Source: CAVSXS01 sp963767715 (GTDB taxonomy: Bacteria; Chloroflexota; Ktedonobacteria; Ktedonobacterales; Ktedonobacteraceae). From it: a DNA stretch of 64,000 bases. The notes under the pieces were generated by a model. That model was not told the DNA's origin. It searched no databases and saw nothing but the letters and a program-made list of their open reading frames with translations. Numbering within the stretch: the stretch's first letter is position 1; each line of letters starts with the position of its first letter. Shown piece after piece: positions 56,707-64,000 of the stretch. The translations under genes were made by a program, and so were the position numbers. The stretch is taken from positions 124,001 to 188,000 of the forward strand of contig CAVYFA010000011.1 in NCBI GenBank assembly GCA_963767715.1, read 5' to 3'.

Positions 56707-57919
56707 ATGCGAAAACAGTACAAGGCGTATCTTTTCTCGGTTTTCTCCCTGGCTGCCCTGCTCATTTGTTTGCCTGGGACAGGTGTGGTCTTTGCTCAAG
56801 CCCATACCCCGTTCGCTTTCCAACAAAAGGCTACTCCCCTGAGCTGCCCAGACTTGAGTATCGTTTCCAGTCCCAACGTCGGCTCGGATAACAACCTCCT
56901 TCTCGGCGTAGCGGCCGTCTCGGCCCGCGATGCCTGGGCGGTGGGAGACTACCTCAATGACAGCATCGGTAACACTCATACGTTGATAGAGCACTGGAAC
57001 GGCCGGAACTGGAGCGTCGTGCCCAGCTCCAATGGGGGTTCGAATGGCAACACCCTTTACGGCGTAGCGGCCGTCTCGGCCGGCGATGTCTGGGCCGTAG
57101 GAGACTACCTCAACAGCACCGATAACTCCCAGACGTTGATAGAGCACTGGAACGGCTTGAGCTGGAGCGTGGTGCCCAGGCCCCAATGGCGGCTCGCTTG
57201 CCAACACCCTTTACGGCGTGGCGGTGATCTCAGCTCGCGATATCTGGGCAGTGGGAGACTACTCCAATAGCAGCGGTGTCACGCAAACATTGATAGAGTA
57301 CTGGAACGGCTTGAACTGGAGCGTGGTGCCCAGCCCCAATGTTGGCTCGAGAATTAATGCCCTTTTAAATGTGGCCGCCGTATCAGCCGGCAATGTCTGG
57401 GCGGTGGGTTACTACTCCAGTATCGTCGGTAACACTCAGGCGTTGATTGAGCACTGGAACGGCACGAGCTGGAGCGTGGTGGCCGGCCCCAACGCCGGCT
57501 CGGGTTCCAACGTGCTTTACAGCCTGGCGGCCGTCTCGGCCAGCAACATCTGGAGCGTGGGATACCTCACTAATGGCATTGTAGAGACGTTGATAGAGCA
57601 TTGGAACGGCACGAGCTGGAGCGTGGTGCCCAGCCCCAACTTCGGCTTCAGTGACAGTCTTCACGGCGTGGCGGCGGTCTCGTCTGGCGATATCTGGGCG
57701 GTGGGAGACTACTCCAATAGCGGCAGTGGCGGCCAGACGATGATAGATCACTCGAACGGCACGAACTGGAGCTTCGTGGGCACCCTCAACATCGGCGCTG
57801 GCTCCAACGCGCTTATCGGCATATCGGCGGTTCCAGGTTCCAGTGACGTGTGGGCAGTAGGTGACTACTACTACGGCAGCACCGGTACTGACCGGACGTT
57901 GATTGAGCAATATTGCTAG
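56707..57919 (+). pseudogene. Secreted propeller-like repeat protein, frameshifted
   Basis: Start at the ATG at 56707 (GAGGAG just upstream). It has a signal peptide (MRKQYKAYLFSVFSLAALLI ... VVFAQA) and repeats of about 50 residues with the pattern LxGVAAVSAxDxWAVGxY and TLIEHWNGxxWSVVPSPN, about seven units. The frame breaks at 57179-57184, where CCCAGGCCCCAAT has one base more than the CCCAGCCCCAAT seen in other units; the other frame continues to the stop at 57919. Without that base it would be a protein of about 400 residues, probably a secreted beta-propeller. The conserved repeats make gene conversion or assembly error possible. Confidence 0.82.
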
Positions 57920-58114
57920 CCTGCCGTCGTTCGCTTCATCGCCGCGGGAGCCACCCACTTCGTGCTCGCTCCCCGCGCGCTACACGAAGGCATTGCCCAC
58001 TGGCTCACAGATGAGCTCATCCAACCATCCCTTGAAGCCGCCGGAGATACCCTTCCGCGAACCCTCCCACCGTAGGGACGCGATGATGAACATTAACAAA
58101 TTGTCCGAGGGTCT

Positions 58115-58223
58115 GTAGGGGCGCAATTCATTGCGCCCTCGCTCCCGTACGTGGGCCGCAGAGGTGGGCGCAATGAATTGCGCCCCTACAGACGGATCCC
58201 CCGATTATTTTAGGTAGGTTCAT
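58115..58223. repeat. 109-bp palindromic interspersed element, copy 2
   Basis: Arms GTAGGGGCGCAATTCATTGC and GCAATGAATTGCGCCCCTAC with the same core and the shoulder ATTATTTTAGGTAGGTTCAT as the copy at 22457. Beyond it, 58235-58275 holds an inverted piece (CGTGTCCGCGTGAATTCGTC, CATGCATTATCGGCCC) of another family. The 410-base gap 57920-58329 contains these elements and no gene. Confidence 0.85.
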
Positions 58224-58329
58224 CCTCGCGTCCCCCTCTCTCGTGTCCGCGTGAATTCGTCAACATGCATTATCGGCCCGGGTTCTCCTCCACGACCCTC
58301 CTGAATGCATTTAGACAGCCCAAGATCCG

Positions 58330-58770
58330 CTATTCTCCTGGCAACTCCTCCTCCTGCGGCAATGGATTCGGAATGTCGAATTCAAACCAGCTCTCGACGA
58401 TTTTGCCATTGACGACCCGGTCGGTGCTTGTACCTTTGACGGTCTGCGACTCCGCAACCTTTTGCGGATCAGCCGGAATGCTCCTGAGCGGCCCGACCGG
58501 CATACCACTTTGAGCGGTGACATGCGTGATGACTTTATCGTCTTCGACCGTTTGATCATCAACATAAAAGCGCATATCCGGGTAGCCACTCAAGAAATGA
58601 GTGACGAATTGTTTGAAGCCTTCCCGGTCTGTATCGAGGCCAGGAGGCGTATCTGCATAATGGTATACATAATCAGGTGAGAAAAGCTCATCGACGAGCT
58701 TAGGATCTCTCGCGGTCAAAACCTCTTCGTAATAGCGCCTGACTAACGCCTTGTTGTCTTCATTTGACAC
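58330..58770 (-). CDS. SnoaL-like ester cyclase family protein
   Basis: A 146-residue protein with the SnoaL/NTF2-like cone fold: NKALVRRYYEEVLTARDPKL, VDELFSPDYVYHYADTPPGL, FVTHFLSGYPDMRFYVDDQT, VEDDKVITHVTAQSG, and the C-terminal VVNGKIVESWFEFD. Members include polyketide cyclases and many uncharacterised proteins; no substrate can be inferred from context. A purine-rich AAAGGAAA lies upstream of the ATG. Confidence 0.87.
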   Translation of the reverse strand: MSNEDNKALVRRYYEEVLTARDPKLVDELFSPDYVYHYADTPPGLDTDREGFKQFVTHFLSGYPDMRFYVDDQTVEDDKVITHVTAQSGMPVGPLRSIPADPQKVAESQTVKGTSTDRVVNGKIVESWFEFDIPNPLPQEEELPGE

Positions 58771-58920
58771 GACTATTTCCTTTCTGTCTCAGGACGACAC
58801 CCGTTTCTCGAGGGAGATGACATTATTCATCTAAAAAGATCACGGTTTAGAGACGCAAAATGTTTTCACTTCTTTATTCACCAACCTTAATCGTTGCTTA
58901 GTACCCCTGCCGTCCTAAAT

Positions 58921-59070
58921 CCCTGGAAATTTACCGCTCAAAATGAGCGGTATTTGAGCGGTAAATTTTTCTGAAGCCTCTTCTCAGGCGGCTTTACCTG
59001 GCCCAAAATATTCTTGATGGAAGATGCATCTATTTTTTCCAGGTCCTCTCCCGGCAGCCACAAAGCCGGC
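58921..59070. repeat. About 150-bp interspersed element with hairpin, copy 2 (inverted)
   Basis: Read on the minus strand it repeats the block order of the copy at 16248: GGCTGCCGGGAGAGGACCTG, GGTAAAGCCGCCTGAGAAGA, GCTTCAG, then TACCGCTCATTTTGAGCGGT. The hairpin region is partially duplicated here (AATTTACCGCTCAAATACCG). Nearby, 59160-59200 carries a partial inverted copy of the 129-bp family (GAGTGGGCGCTTGCGCCGCC). The 465-base gap 58771-59235 has no gene. Confidence 0.7.
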
Positions 59071-59235
59071 AGCAGGATAGTCATTCTTGGAGAGACAGTT
59101 GCTCTCCGCAAACAGCACTGCTATACTATGTCATAAGTTCCACACAATACAGACGAAAAAGGAGTGGCGTGGATGAGTGGAGTGGGCGCTTGCGCCGCCC
59201 TGGTCCAACGCGCGTTTCGTTGAGGAGTATCCAGA

Positions 59236-60135
59236 ATGCAACTGCCGCCAGATCAAGTTGAACGCTTTTATAGCATCTGGATCCCACTGCTCCACTACGT
59301 CAATGAGCAGCGACACCTCGTCAAGCCTTTCCCGCCGCACCCCAAAGAAGCCATTCTCCCGGTTGAGGACATTCAAAAGCTGCGCGATGCTATGTGGGGG
59401 GATGACGCCCTGCGCGAGCGTTTCATAGAGCTGAACCCGTTTGGATTTTCGCCGGCTGATCTGGCACTGATCGAAAGCTGGCGCTATCGTCTTGCCGGTA
59501 ATTTTCTCGTGATGCGCTACCTCAAAAAGTATACCGTTTTTCTGAGTACAGAAGGAACGGCGCATGCCTATGGAGTATTAGGACTGGTCAGTCCCATCGA
59601 AGAGGTCATCGGCCCTACCCTTCCTATCTATGTTCAGGCCGTCTTACTGCCGTTTGAGGATCGCATCATTTATGATAGCATCCTGGCACCCTTTCGAATT
59701 TACTTTGGTGCGGGCATGCGAAGCGGCTTTAATGATAGTTACCGGGACGCGCAGGAACGCGAGGGCATCATCACCAGCCTGCTGCCCGTTGACACATCGA
59801 GCGACCCGCAGGATGCACGCAAAGGCATCCTGGCGCGCAATGCGAAAATTTTGCAGGCTTTCCGGCGTGATATGACCAGGAGAGGCTTGAGCCACGCCAT
59901 GACGGAACAGCACTCCGCGAACATCGAGGCCTTCGCTCGAGACTACCTGCTGATACAGGACCCCCCGCGTGGATTGCTCGAACTTGCACACGCTGATGTG
60001 CAGACGTACCTGCAGGAAGAGGGAACCAAAACCATCGTCACCAGCTTCAAGCGCTTCGTCCGTTTTCTGGAGGATACAGACCGCCTGGACTACGAGCAAA
60101 CAAGATCCCTGCAAGAATTGCTGAAAAACCAGTAG
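59236..60135 (+). CDS. Conserved-looking protein of unknown function
   Basis: A 299-residue soluble protein with GAGGAG upstream of its ATG. It is mostly alpha-helical with an aromatic/acidic N-terminus (QVERFYSIWIPLLHYVNEQR), a central beta-rich part (YTVFLSTEGTAHAYGVLGLV, LPIYVQAVLLPFEDRIIYDS, YFGAGMRSGFNDSYRDA) and a helical C-terminus (DVQTYLQEEGTKTIVTSFKR FVRFLED). No signal peptide, membrane helix or catalytic signature that I recognise. It stands alone between interspersed elements. Confidence 0.75.
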   Translation: MQLPPDQVERFYSIWIPLLHYVNEQRHLVKPFPPHPKEAILPVEDIQKLRDAMWGDDALRERFIELNPFGFSPADLALIESWRYRLAGNFLVMRYLKKYTVFLSTEGTAHAYGVLGLVSPIEEVIGPTLPIYVQAVLLPFEDRIIYDSILAPFRIYFGAGMRSGFNDSYRDAQEREGIITSLLPVDTSSDPQDARKGILARNAKILQAFRRDMTRRGLSHAMTEQHSANIEAFARDYLLIQDPPRGLLELAHADVQTYLQEEGTKTIVTSFKRFVRFLEDTDRLDYEQTRSLQELLKNQ

Positions 60136-60180
60136 GGCCCGCTAATGCCCATTGAATAATTACGATGGCCCTTGGTAGAG

Positions 60181-60388
60181 CTTACACGGATAGGATTTTC
60201 TCGAGAAAGGGCCAGCGAGGCGCAGAGCAGGCAAGGCACCCGCAAGGGCTGACACGGGTAGGTTATTCTCGAGAAAGGGCCAGCAGGGCGGAAAGACACG
60301 AAGGCACCCGCAAGGGGCCCCACACCACTCGCCGCCGCCCCTGCCTCTACAATGAACCAACCTCCGACAAAAATCCTAGTTGTGTCAG
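60181..60388. repeat. MITE-like element, copy D, with duplicated left end
   Basis: Two left ends occur in tandem: CTTACACGGATAGGATTTTC at 60181 and CTGACACGGGTAGGTTATTC at 60249, each followed by TCGAGAAAGGGCCAGC and GGCACCCGCAAGGG. A single right end follows (CAATGAACCAACCTCCGACA, then CCTAGTTGTGTCAG). The outer GCGGTCGCCCTG motif follows at 60390. The structure suggests insertion of one copy into another or a tandem slip. Confidence 0.82.
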
Positions 60389-60422
60389 CCCTTGCGGTCG
60401 CCCTGCTTCTCTCTCGTGCGCT

Positions 60423-61598
60423 TTAACTCTCGAACAACGGCGTCAACAAATCCTGCCCGCTCATCCCACACGTGTTCGCCAGGCATCCCAATCCCCACAA
60501 CTGCTCGATGGTGGCCAGCAGCGAATAGTGATTGTATGAGCCCTGCGCAAGTACGAGATGATGCGGGCCGCGCGATGTAACCACGAGCAAAGGTACGTTG
60601 CCGCCGCCCAGGGCCACGCCGCCTGCCCCGGTCGGTCCCTTGCAGCAGCCCGCATTGCTTGCGTCGCTCTCATCCCAGGCAATGACGATGGCCGAACCTT
60701 CGTGCCAGGCGGGGGAGGCCATGATGGCCGAGACGGTGCTGCGAATAAAGCCATCGCCCTGCGCGATGAGGGCAGCGTAGCCGCCGCAGTTGGGGGCGCC
60801 ATGCATGTCGTTGCAGACATCGGGGGTGATCCAGGCGAAATTCGGGAAGTCGCTGGATGTCAGGTCTGCGCCAAATTGCGTAAATGGCACAATACGTTGG
60901 AGACGCGCCGGGTTGTTGCGGATGCCCGCGAAATACATGAAGGGATCGTGCTTCTGCCCGTACAGTCCCGCGTATCCCCCCGTGAATCCTGCCGATGGCA
61001 TCGACTGCATATAAGCCTTCCACGTGAGATGGTGCGCTTCGAGTTGATCGACCAGCGTCTGACCGGTGAAAAGGTGAGCTGTGCTTGCGGCCTGCTCCGC
61101 CTCCTGGGCCGTCAACTGCGAACCAAAGGCCTGGGCTGCGCAGGTGACGCTGGCCCCCGCGGGGCAATCATCCCAGATACCCTGAAAGCTCCCCGAGATC
61201 GCCGCCAGGTAGTCAGGCAGGCTCGGATGCGTGACGCCGAAATAATGCGTCGCGATGCCGTAGCTCCCCGCGAGCTGGTTCAGATAAGGCGCGCCGGCAC
61301 TATTCCCCAGAATATCATTGAGCCCATGATTCTCCATCATAATATAGAAGATGTGTTTGAGCGGCGCTGCAGCCGGCGATGGAGTGAGTGCCGGCTGCAT
61401 AGTAATTGCCATCGCAGGAGCCGTCGGACCTGGCGTCTTCGCACCCGGTGTCGCTGCCGGAGTGCCGCCGCAGCCAGCTACGACCAGTCCCAGCATGAGC
61501 ATAAATGCCGCAATCACTGAAGATTGCACCCGTAGCGAAAACACTCTCACCGCTGATTCCCGCCGATGATTTGATCTTTTTGATGTACTCTGTGTCAC
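60423..61598 (-). CDS. Alkaline-phosphatase-superfamily phosphoesterase lipoprotein
   Basis: A 391-residue exported protein. The N-terminus is basic, then a hydrophobic stretch (VIAAFMLMLGLVVAGCGG) with a lipobox-like VAGC, and a Pro/Thr/Ala-rich linker. The catalytic domain resembles the phosphoesterase (phospholipase C/acid phosphatase) family: HIFYIMMENHGLNDILGN (metal-binding ENH), GVTHPSLPDYLAAISG (nucleophile region), WITPDVCNDMHG, and IVIAWDESD. Several Cys (CPAGASVTC, CCKG) suggest disulfides. It probably hydrolyses phosphate esters outside the cell; the substrate is unknown. Confidence 0.85.
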   Translation of the reverse strand: MTQSTSKRSNHRRESAVRVFSLRVQSSVIAAFMLMLGLVVAGCGGTPAATPGAKTPGPTAPAMAITMQPALTPSPAAAPLKHIFYIMMENHGLNDILGNSAGAPYLNQLAGSYGIATHYFGVTHPSLPDYLAAISGSFQGIWDDCPAGASVTCAAQAFGSQLTAQEAEQAASTAHLFTGQTLVDQLEAHHLTWKAYMQSMPSAGFTGGYAGLYGQKHDPFMYFAGIRNNPARLQRIVPFTQFGADLTSSDFPNFAWITPDVCNDMHGAPNCGGYAALIAQGDGFIRSTVSAIMASPAWHEGSAIVIAWDESDASNAGCCKGPTGAGGVALGGGNVPLLVVTSRGPHHLVLAQGSYNHYSLLATIEQLWGLGCLANTCGMSGQDLLTPLFES

Positions 61599-61688
61599 AA
61601 TCGAAAGATTCTAGCTGCCAGGGCGACGCCATCCGGCGGCGCGAACGGCAGCAGGGACGATAGGGAAACATTCTAGCTGCACTCATGC

Positions 61689-61718
61689 TGCCAGGGCGAC
61701 CGCGAGGGTCGCCCTGCG
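61689..61718. repeat. REP-like palindrome
   Basis: TGCCAGGGCGACCGCGAGGG followed by TCGCCCTGCG forms an inverted repeat (CAGGGCGACC and GGTCGCCCTG). The same GGGCGACCGCGAGGGT core occurs at 10396, 26151 and, inverted, at 10555, 18684, 24132-24200 and 60390. Confidence 0.7.
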
Positions 61719-61761
61719 TCTCGCGTCGTCGCCCTCTCGCGCTTCCCCTGGCAACGCCCCT

Positions 61762-62097
61762 CTACGCCGGCCGTTTTCCTACGTACTCCAACGCACGCTC
61801 GGCCAGTGTCTCCCACTGCTCGGCGTAGGCGAATGGCACCAGCACCCATTCCTTCATCGGCCGTCCCATGTGGCCCGGGTCGAAGAGTCTTGCTCCCTCC
61901 AGCCCGAGCGCCTGCGCGTGCGTGCCACCCGTGAGCTTGAAGACCATCTCGTTCTCGTAAAAGCCCGCGAAAGCCTTGCCGTTGACCTTGAGGCACGGCA
62001 TCCCGAACATCTTACTCAGGGCGACATCGCCATCCTTGAAGGCGAGTTCGTGCGCGATGGCGTCGTATTGCTCTGCCGGCGTTGCGCTCGTATCCAT
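61762..62097 (-). CDS. TfoX N-terminal domain family protein
   Basis: A 111-residue protein matching the TfoX/Sxy N-terminal domain: ALSKMFGMPCLKVNGKAFAG (the signature M/MFGMPC-G-K-F), MVFKLTGGTHAQALGL, GRPMKEWVLVPFAYAEQW. Stand-alone forms are common and uncharacterised, in contrast to the two-domain competence regulator. It ends 5 bases after... the argD gene's stop lies just upstream on the same strand, so it may be co-transcribed with the arginine genes. Confidence 0.85.
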   Translation of the reverse strand: MDTSATPAEQYDAIAHELAFKDGDVALSKMFGMPCLKVNGKAFAGFYENEMVFKLTGGTHAQALGLEGARLFDPGHMGRPMKEWVLVPFAYAEQWETLAERALEYVGKRPA

Positions 62098-62102
62098 ACT
62101 TA

Positions 62103-63329
62103 TTAGGCCTCCGCTACGGGCATCTGAGCTACGTCTGCCAGGGCCTTATCGAGCAGTTCGGTAGCTTCGTCTATCTCTTCCTTAGAGATGTTAAGCGGCG
62201 GCACCATGCGCAGGGTGTTGGGTCCGAGCGCGTTCAGAAGGAGTCCGTGTTCGAGGGCCTGCTGCACGATTGTATGCGCCAGGTCGTGCTTGACGTTGAC
62301 GGCTTGCATCAGGCCTATGCCGCGCGGGCTGTCGATGAAAGGATATTTCGCGCAGAGTTCCTTGAATTTTTGATGGCAGTAGTTGCCCATCTTCGCCGCG
62401 TTCTCGACCAGGTTTTCGCCGACAATCGTCTTGATCGTGGCCACGCCGGCCGCGCTGGCAATAGGATTGCCACCGAAGGTGGTGCCATGATCGCCGGGTG
62501 CGAAGAGGTCGGTGCGCGGCCCTGTCAGCATGGCCCCGATGGGGACGCCGCCGGCCAGTCCCTTTGCCATCGTGACGATATCCGGCACGATACCGTAGTG
62601 TTCCCAACTGAAGAAGGTACCCGTGCGCCCCATGCCGGCCTGCACCTCGTCACAGATCATCACCAGGTTCTGCTCGTCGCAAAGCCGGCGCACGCCCTTG
62701 ATGTACTCCTGCTTGCCAGGCCAGATGCCGCCCTCACCCTGAACCGCCTCGAGCAGGATCGCCACGGTTTTATCGCTGATGGCCTCCTTGAGCGCCTCGA
62801 GGTCGTTGTAGGGAACCTGTTTGAAGCCGTCGGGCAGCGGTATCCAGGTGGCCTGGTAGAAAGCCTGGCCGGTGGCCGCCGTCGTCGCCAGCGTGCGCCC
62901 GTGGAAACTGCGCTCCATGCTGATGACCTCGTACGCGCCGTCTTTATGTACGCGCCCGAACTTGCGTGCCAGCTTGATGGCGCCCTCGTTGGCCTCCGCG
63001 CCGCTGTTGGAGAAGAACGAGCGCATGCCGTTGCTCAGCAGGCCAAGCTGCTCGGCCAGCTCGATCTGGCGCGTATTGTAGTAGAGGTTGGAGACGTGGA
63101 CGAGCTGCGTGACCTGCTGCTGCACGGCCTCCACGATGGCGGGATGACAGTGTCCCAGCACGTTGACGGCGATGCCGGCGACCAGGTCCAGGTAACTCTT
63201 GCCATCACTATCCCAGACGCGTGTGCCCTTGCCACGCACGAAGGTCACGGGCTGGCGTTTGAACGTGCCCTGGTAATAGCGCTGCTCGAGCGCGACCCAG
63301 TCGCGGCTGGTGGTGTGTGTTGTGGTCAT
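62103..63329 (-). CDS. argD: Acetylornithine aminotransferase
   Basis: A 408-residue class III PLP aminotransferase: GTRVWDSDGKSYLDLVAGIA, NVLGHCHPAIVEAV, FFSNSGAEANEGAIKLARKF, SFHGRTLATTAATGQ, VICDEVQAGMGRTGTFFSWE, and the PLP lysine in TMAKGLAGGVPIGAMLTG. It transfers the amino group to N-acetylglutamate semialdehyde in arginine synthesis; closely related transaminases (ornithine, GABA) cannot be excluded by sequence alone, but the adjacent argJ supports ArgD. AAAGGAG lies upstream of the ATG. Confidence 0.92.
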   Translation of the reverse strand: MTTTHTTSRDWVALEQRYYQGTFKRQPVTFVRGKGTRVWDSDGKSYLDLVAGIAVNVLGHCHPAIVEAVQQQVTQLVHVSNLYYNTRQIELAEQLGLLSNGMRSFFSNSGAEANEGAIKLARKFGRVHKDGAYEVISMERSFHGRTLATTAATGQAFYQATWIPLPDGFKQVPYNDLEALKEAISDKTVAILLEAVQGEGGIWPGKQEYIKGVRRLCDEQNLVMICDEVQAGMGRTGTFFSWEHYGIVPDIVTMAKGLAGGVPIGAMLTGPRTDLFAPGDHGTTFGGNPIASAAGVATIKTIVGENLVENAAKMGNYCHQKFKELCAKYPFIDSPRGIGLMQAVNVKHDLAHTIVQQALEHGLLLNALGPNTLRMVPPLNISKEEIDEATELLDKALADVAQMPVAEA

Positions 63330-63356
63330 TAAACATTGCTCCTTTGCAAGTCTGGT

Positions 63357-64000
63357 CTATCGTGTGTACAGGGTGTTTTCGTCGATGTAGCCGTGCGTCA
63401 GGTCGCAGCCCCACGCGGTGGCCTGTCCCTCGCCCAGGTGCAGGTCAACCGAGACGATGACTTCCGCGCCCGCCATCGCTGCGCGCGCCTCCGCCTGGCT
63501 GTAGCCGGCGGCCATACCCTGCTTCATCACCTGTACATCGCCGAGGAAAATATCGTAGGTGTCCTGGTCGAGATGGCAGCCACTGGCTCCCAGCGCGGCC
63601 ACGATACGCCCCCAGTTGGGGTCGCTACCGGCAAGCGCGCACTGCCAGAGCGGCGAAACCGTGATGGCACGGGCCGCTTTGACGGCATCGGCTTTGTCGC
63701 GTGCGCCCCGTACGTGCACGGTCATGAGCTTCGTGGCGCCCTCGCCGTCGCGGGCCATCTCGCGTGCCAGGTACTGCGTCACGCGGCGCAGCGCTTCGCG
63801 GAAGACGCCCGCCTGCGGGTGCCGCGCGTTGATGGGTGCATTGCCCGCCAGCCCGTTGGCGAAGAGGATGCAGGTGTCGTTGGTGGACATATCGCCATCC
63901 ATCGCCATCATGTTGAAAGAATCGTTGACGGCATCGCGCAGCCCGGTCCGCATCCAGTCCAGCTCGATGGCGGCATCGGTCGTCAGGTAGCACAGCATGG
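63357..64000 (-). CDS. argJ: Glutamate N-acetyltransferase/amino-acid acetyltransferase, C-terminal part
   Basis: The visible 213 residues are the beta chain of ArgJ: TMLCYLTTDAAI at the edge of the window follows the autocatalytic cleavage Thr (the Thr codon is cut by the boundary). Next are FNMMAMDGDMSTNDTCILFA, DGEGATKLMTVHVRGA, ALAGSDPNWGRIVAALGASG, and the C-terminal THGYIDENTLYTR. It cycles acetyl groups between acetylornithine and glutamate. The alpha chain lies outside the window. It is upstream of argD with a 27-base gap. Confidence 0.95.
   Translation of the reverse strand, partial: MLCYLTTDAAIELDWMRTGLRDAVNDSFNMMAMDGDMSTNDTCILFANGLAGNAPINARHPQAGVFREALRRVTQYLAREMARDGEGATKLMTVHVRGARDKADAVKAARAITVSPLWQCALAGSDPNWGRIVAALGASGCHLDQDTYDIFLGDVQVMKQGMAAGYSQAEARAAMAGAEVIVSVDLHLGEGQATAWGCDLTHGYIDENTLYTR

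Noticed and set aside
62082..63332. A 416-codon plus-strand frame opposite argD.
   Set aside because: ArgD motifs on the minus strand are complete; the antisense frame is a codon-bias artefact.

Overview
The window looks like a chromosomal segment of a Chloroflexota bacterium, most plausibly a Ktedonobacteria-like lineage. This is inferred from moderately high GC, the housekeeping gene types, a secreted propeller protein built from WNG..WSVVPSPN units, a subtype I-D CRISPR-Cas locus and abundant small palindromic elements. No rRNA or tRNA gene was seen, so the taxonomy is not proven.

Left part (1-24.6 kb): the 3' end of a group II intron (its reverse transcriptase gene carries an in-frame stop) lies directly upstream of a mutS-mutL operon. 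A long, mostly minus-strand housekeeping block follows: HELSH membrane protein, MFS transporter, DUF951 protein, nadD, mechanosensitive channel, gluQ-type synthetase, maf, RlmD/TrmA-type RNA methyltransferase, a TPR protein, a GT-C-like membrane protein, GNAT, recN, nadK and a CCA-adding/poly(A) polymerase-like gene that is frameshifted and carries two palindromic elements inside its frame.

Middle part (25-32 kb): a Ser-rich membrane peptide plus ferric-reductase-like protein; a metal-homeostasis cassette (divergent CDF-like transporter, CsoR-family repressor, P1B-type ATPase) with a clear promoter/operator; a truncated PQQ-type protein; a VOC protein; and a WYL-domain regulator.

CRISPR part (32.5-55.2 kb): tandem 34-bp direct repeats and a 64-residue HTH protein precede cas10d-csc2-csc1-cas3-cas6-cas4-cas1-cas2 (subtype I-D). 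Then come a leader with a strong promoter and a very large array: by hand count 156 full 37-nt repeats plus one degenerate terminal repeat. Effector genes are AT-rich while cas6-cas4-cas1 are GC-rich, with the break exactly between cas3 and cas6. The 5' end of cas10d is frameshifted. Most spacers show an unusual alternating purine-pyrimidine texture that the oldest spacers lack, repeat variants change along the array, and a repeat-like hairpin with a compensatory base change sits just upstream of the leader promoter.

Right part (55.2-64 kb): a decay zone (DHFR-family pseudogene, half of an MDR dehydrogenase, frameshifted propeller protein), then a SnoaL-like protein, an unrecognised 299-residue protein, a phosphoesterase lipoprotein, a TfoX-N protein and the arginine genes argD and argJ (cut by the window end). 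At least five families of short interspersed inverted-repeat elements recur across the window. Several single-base frameshifts occur; assembly error cannot be excluded for any of them.
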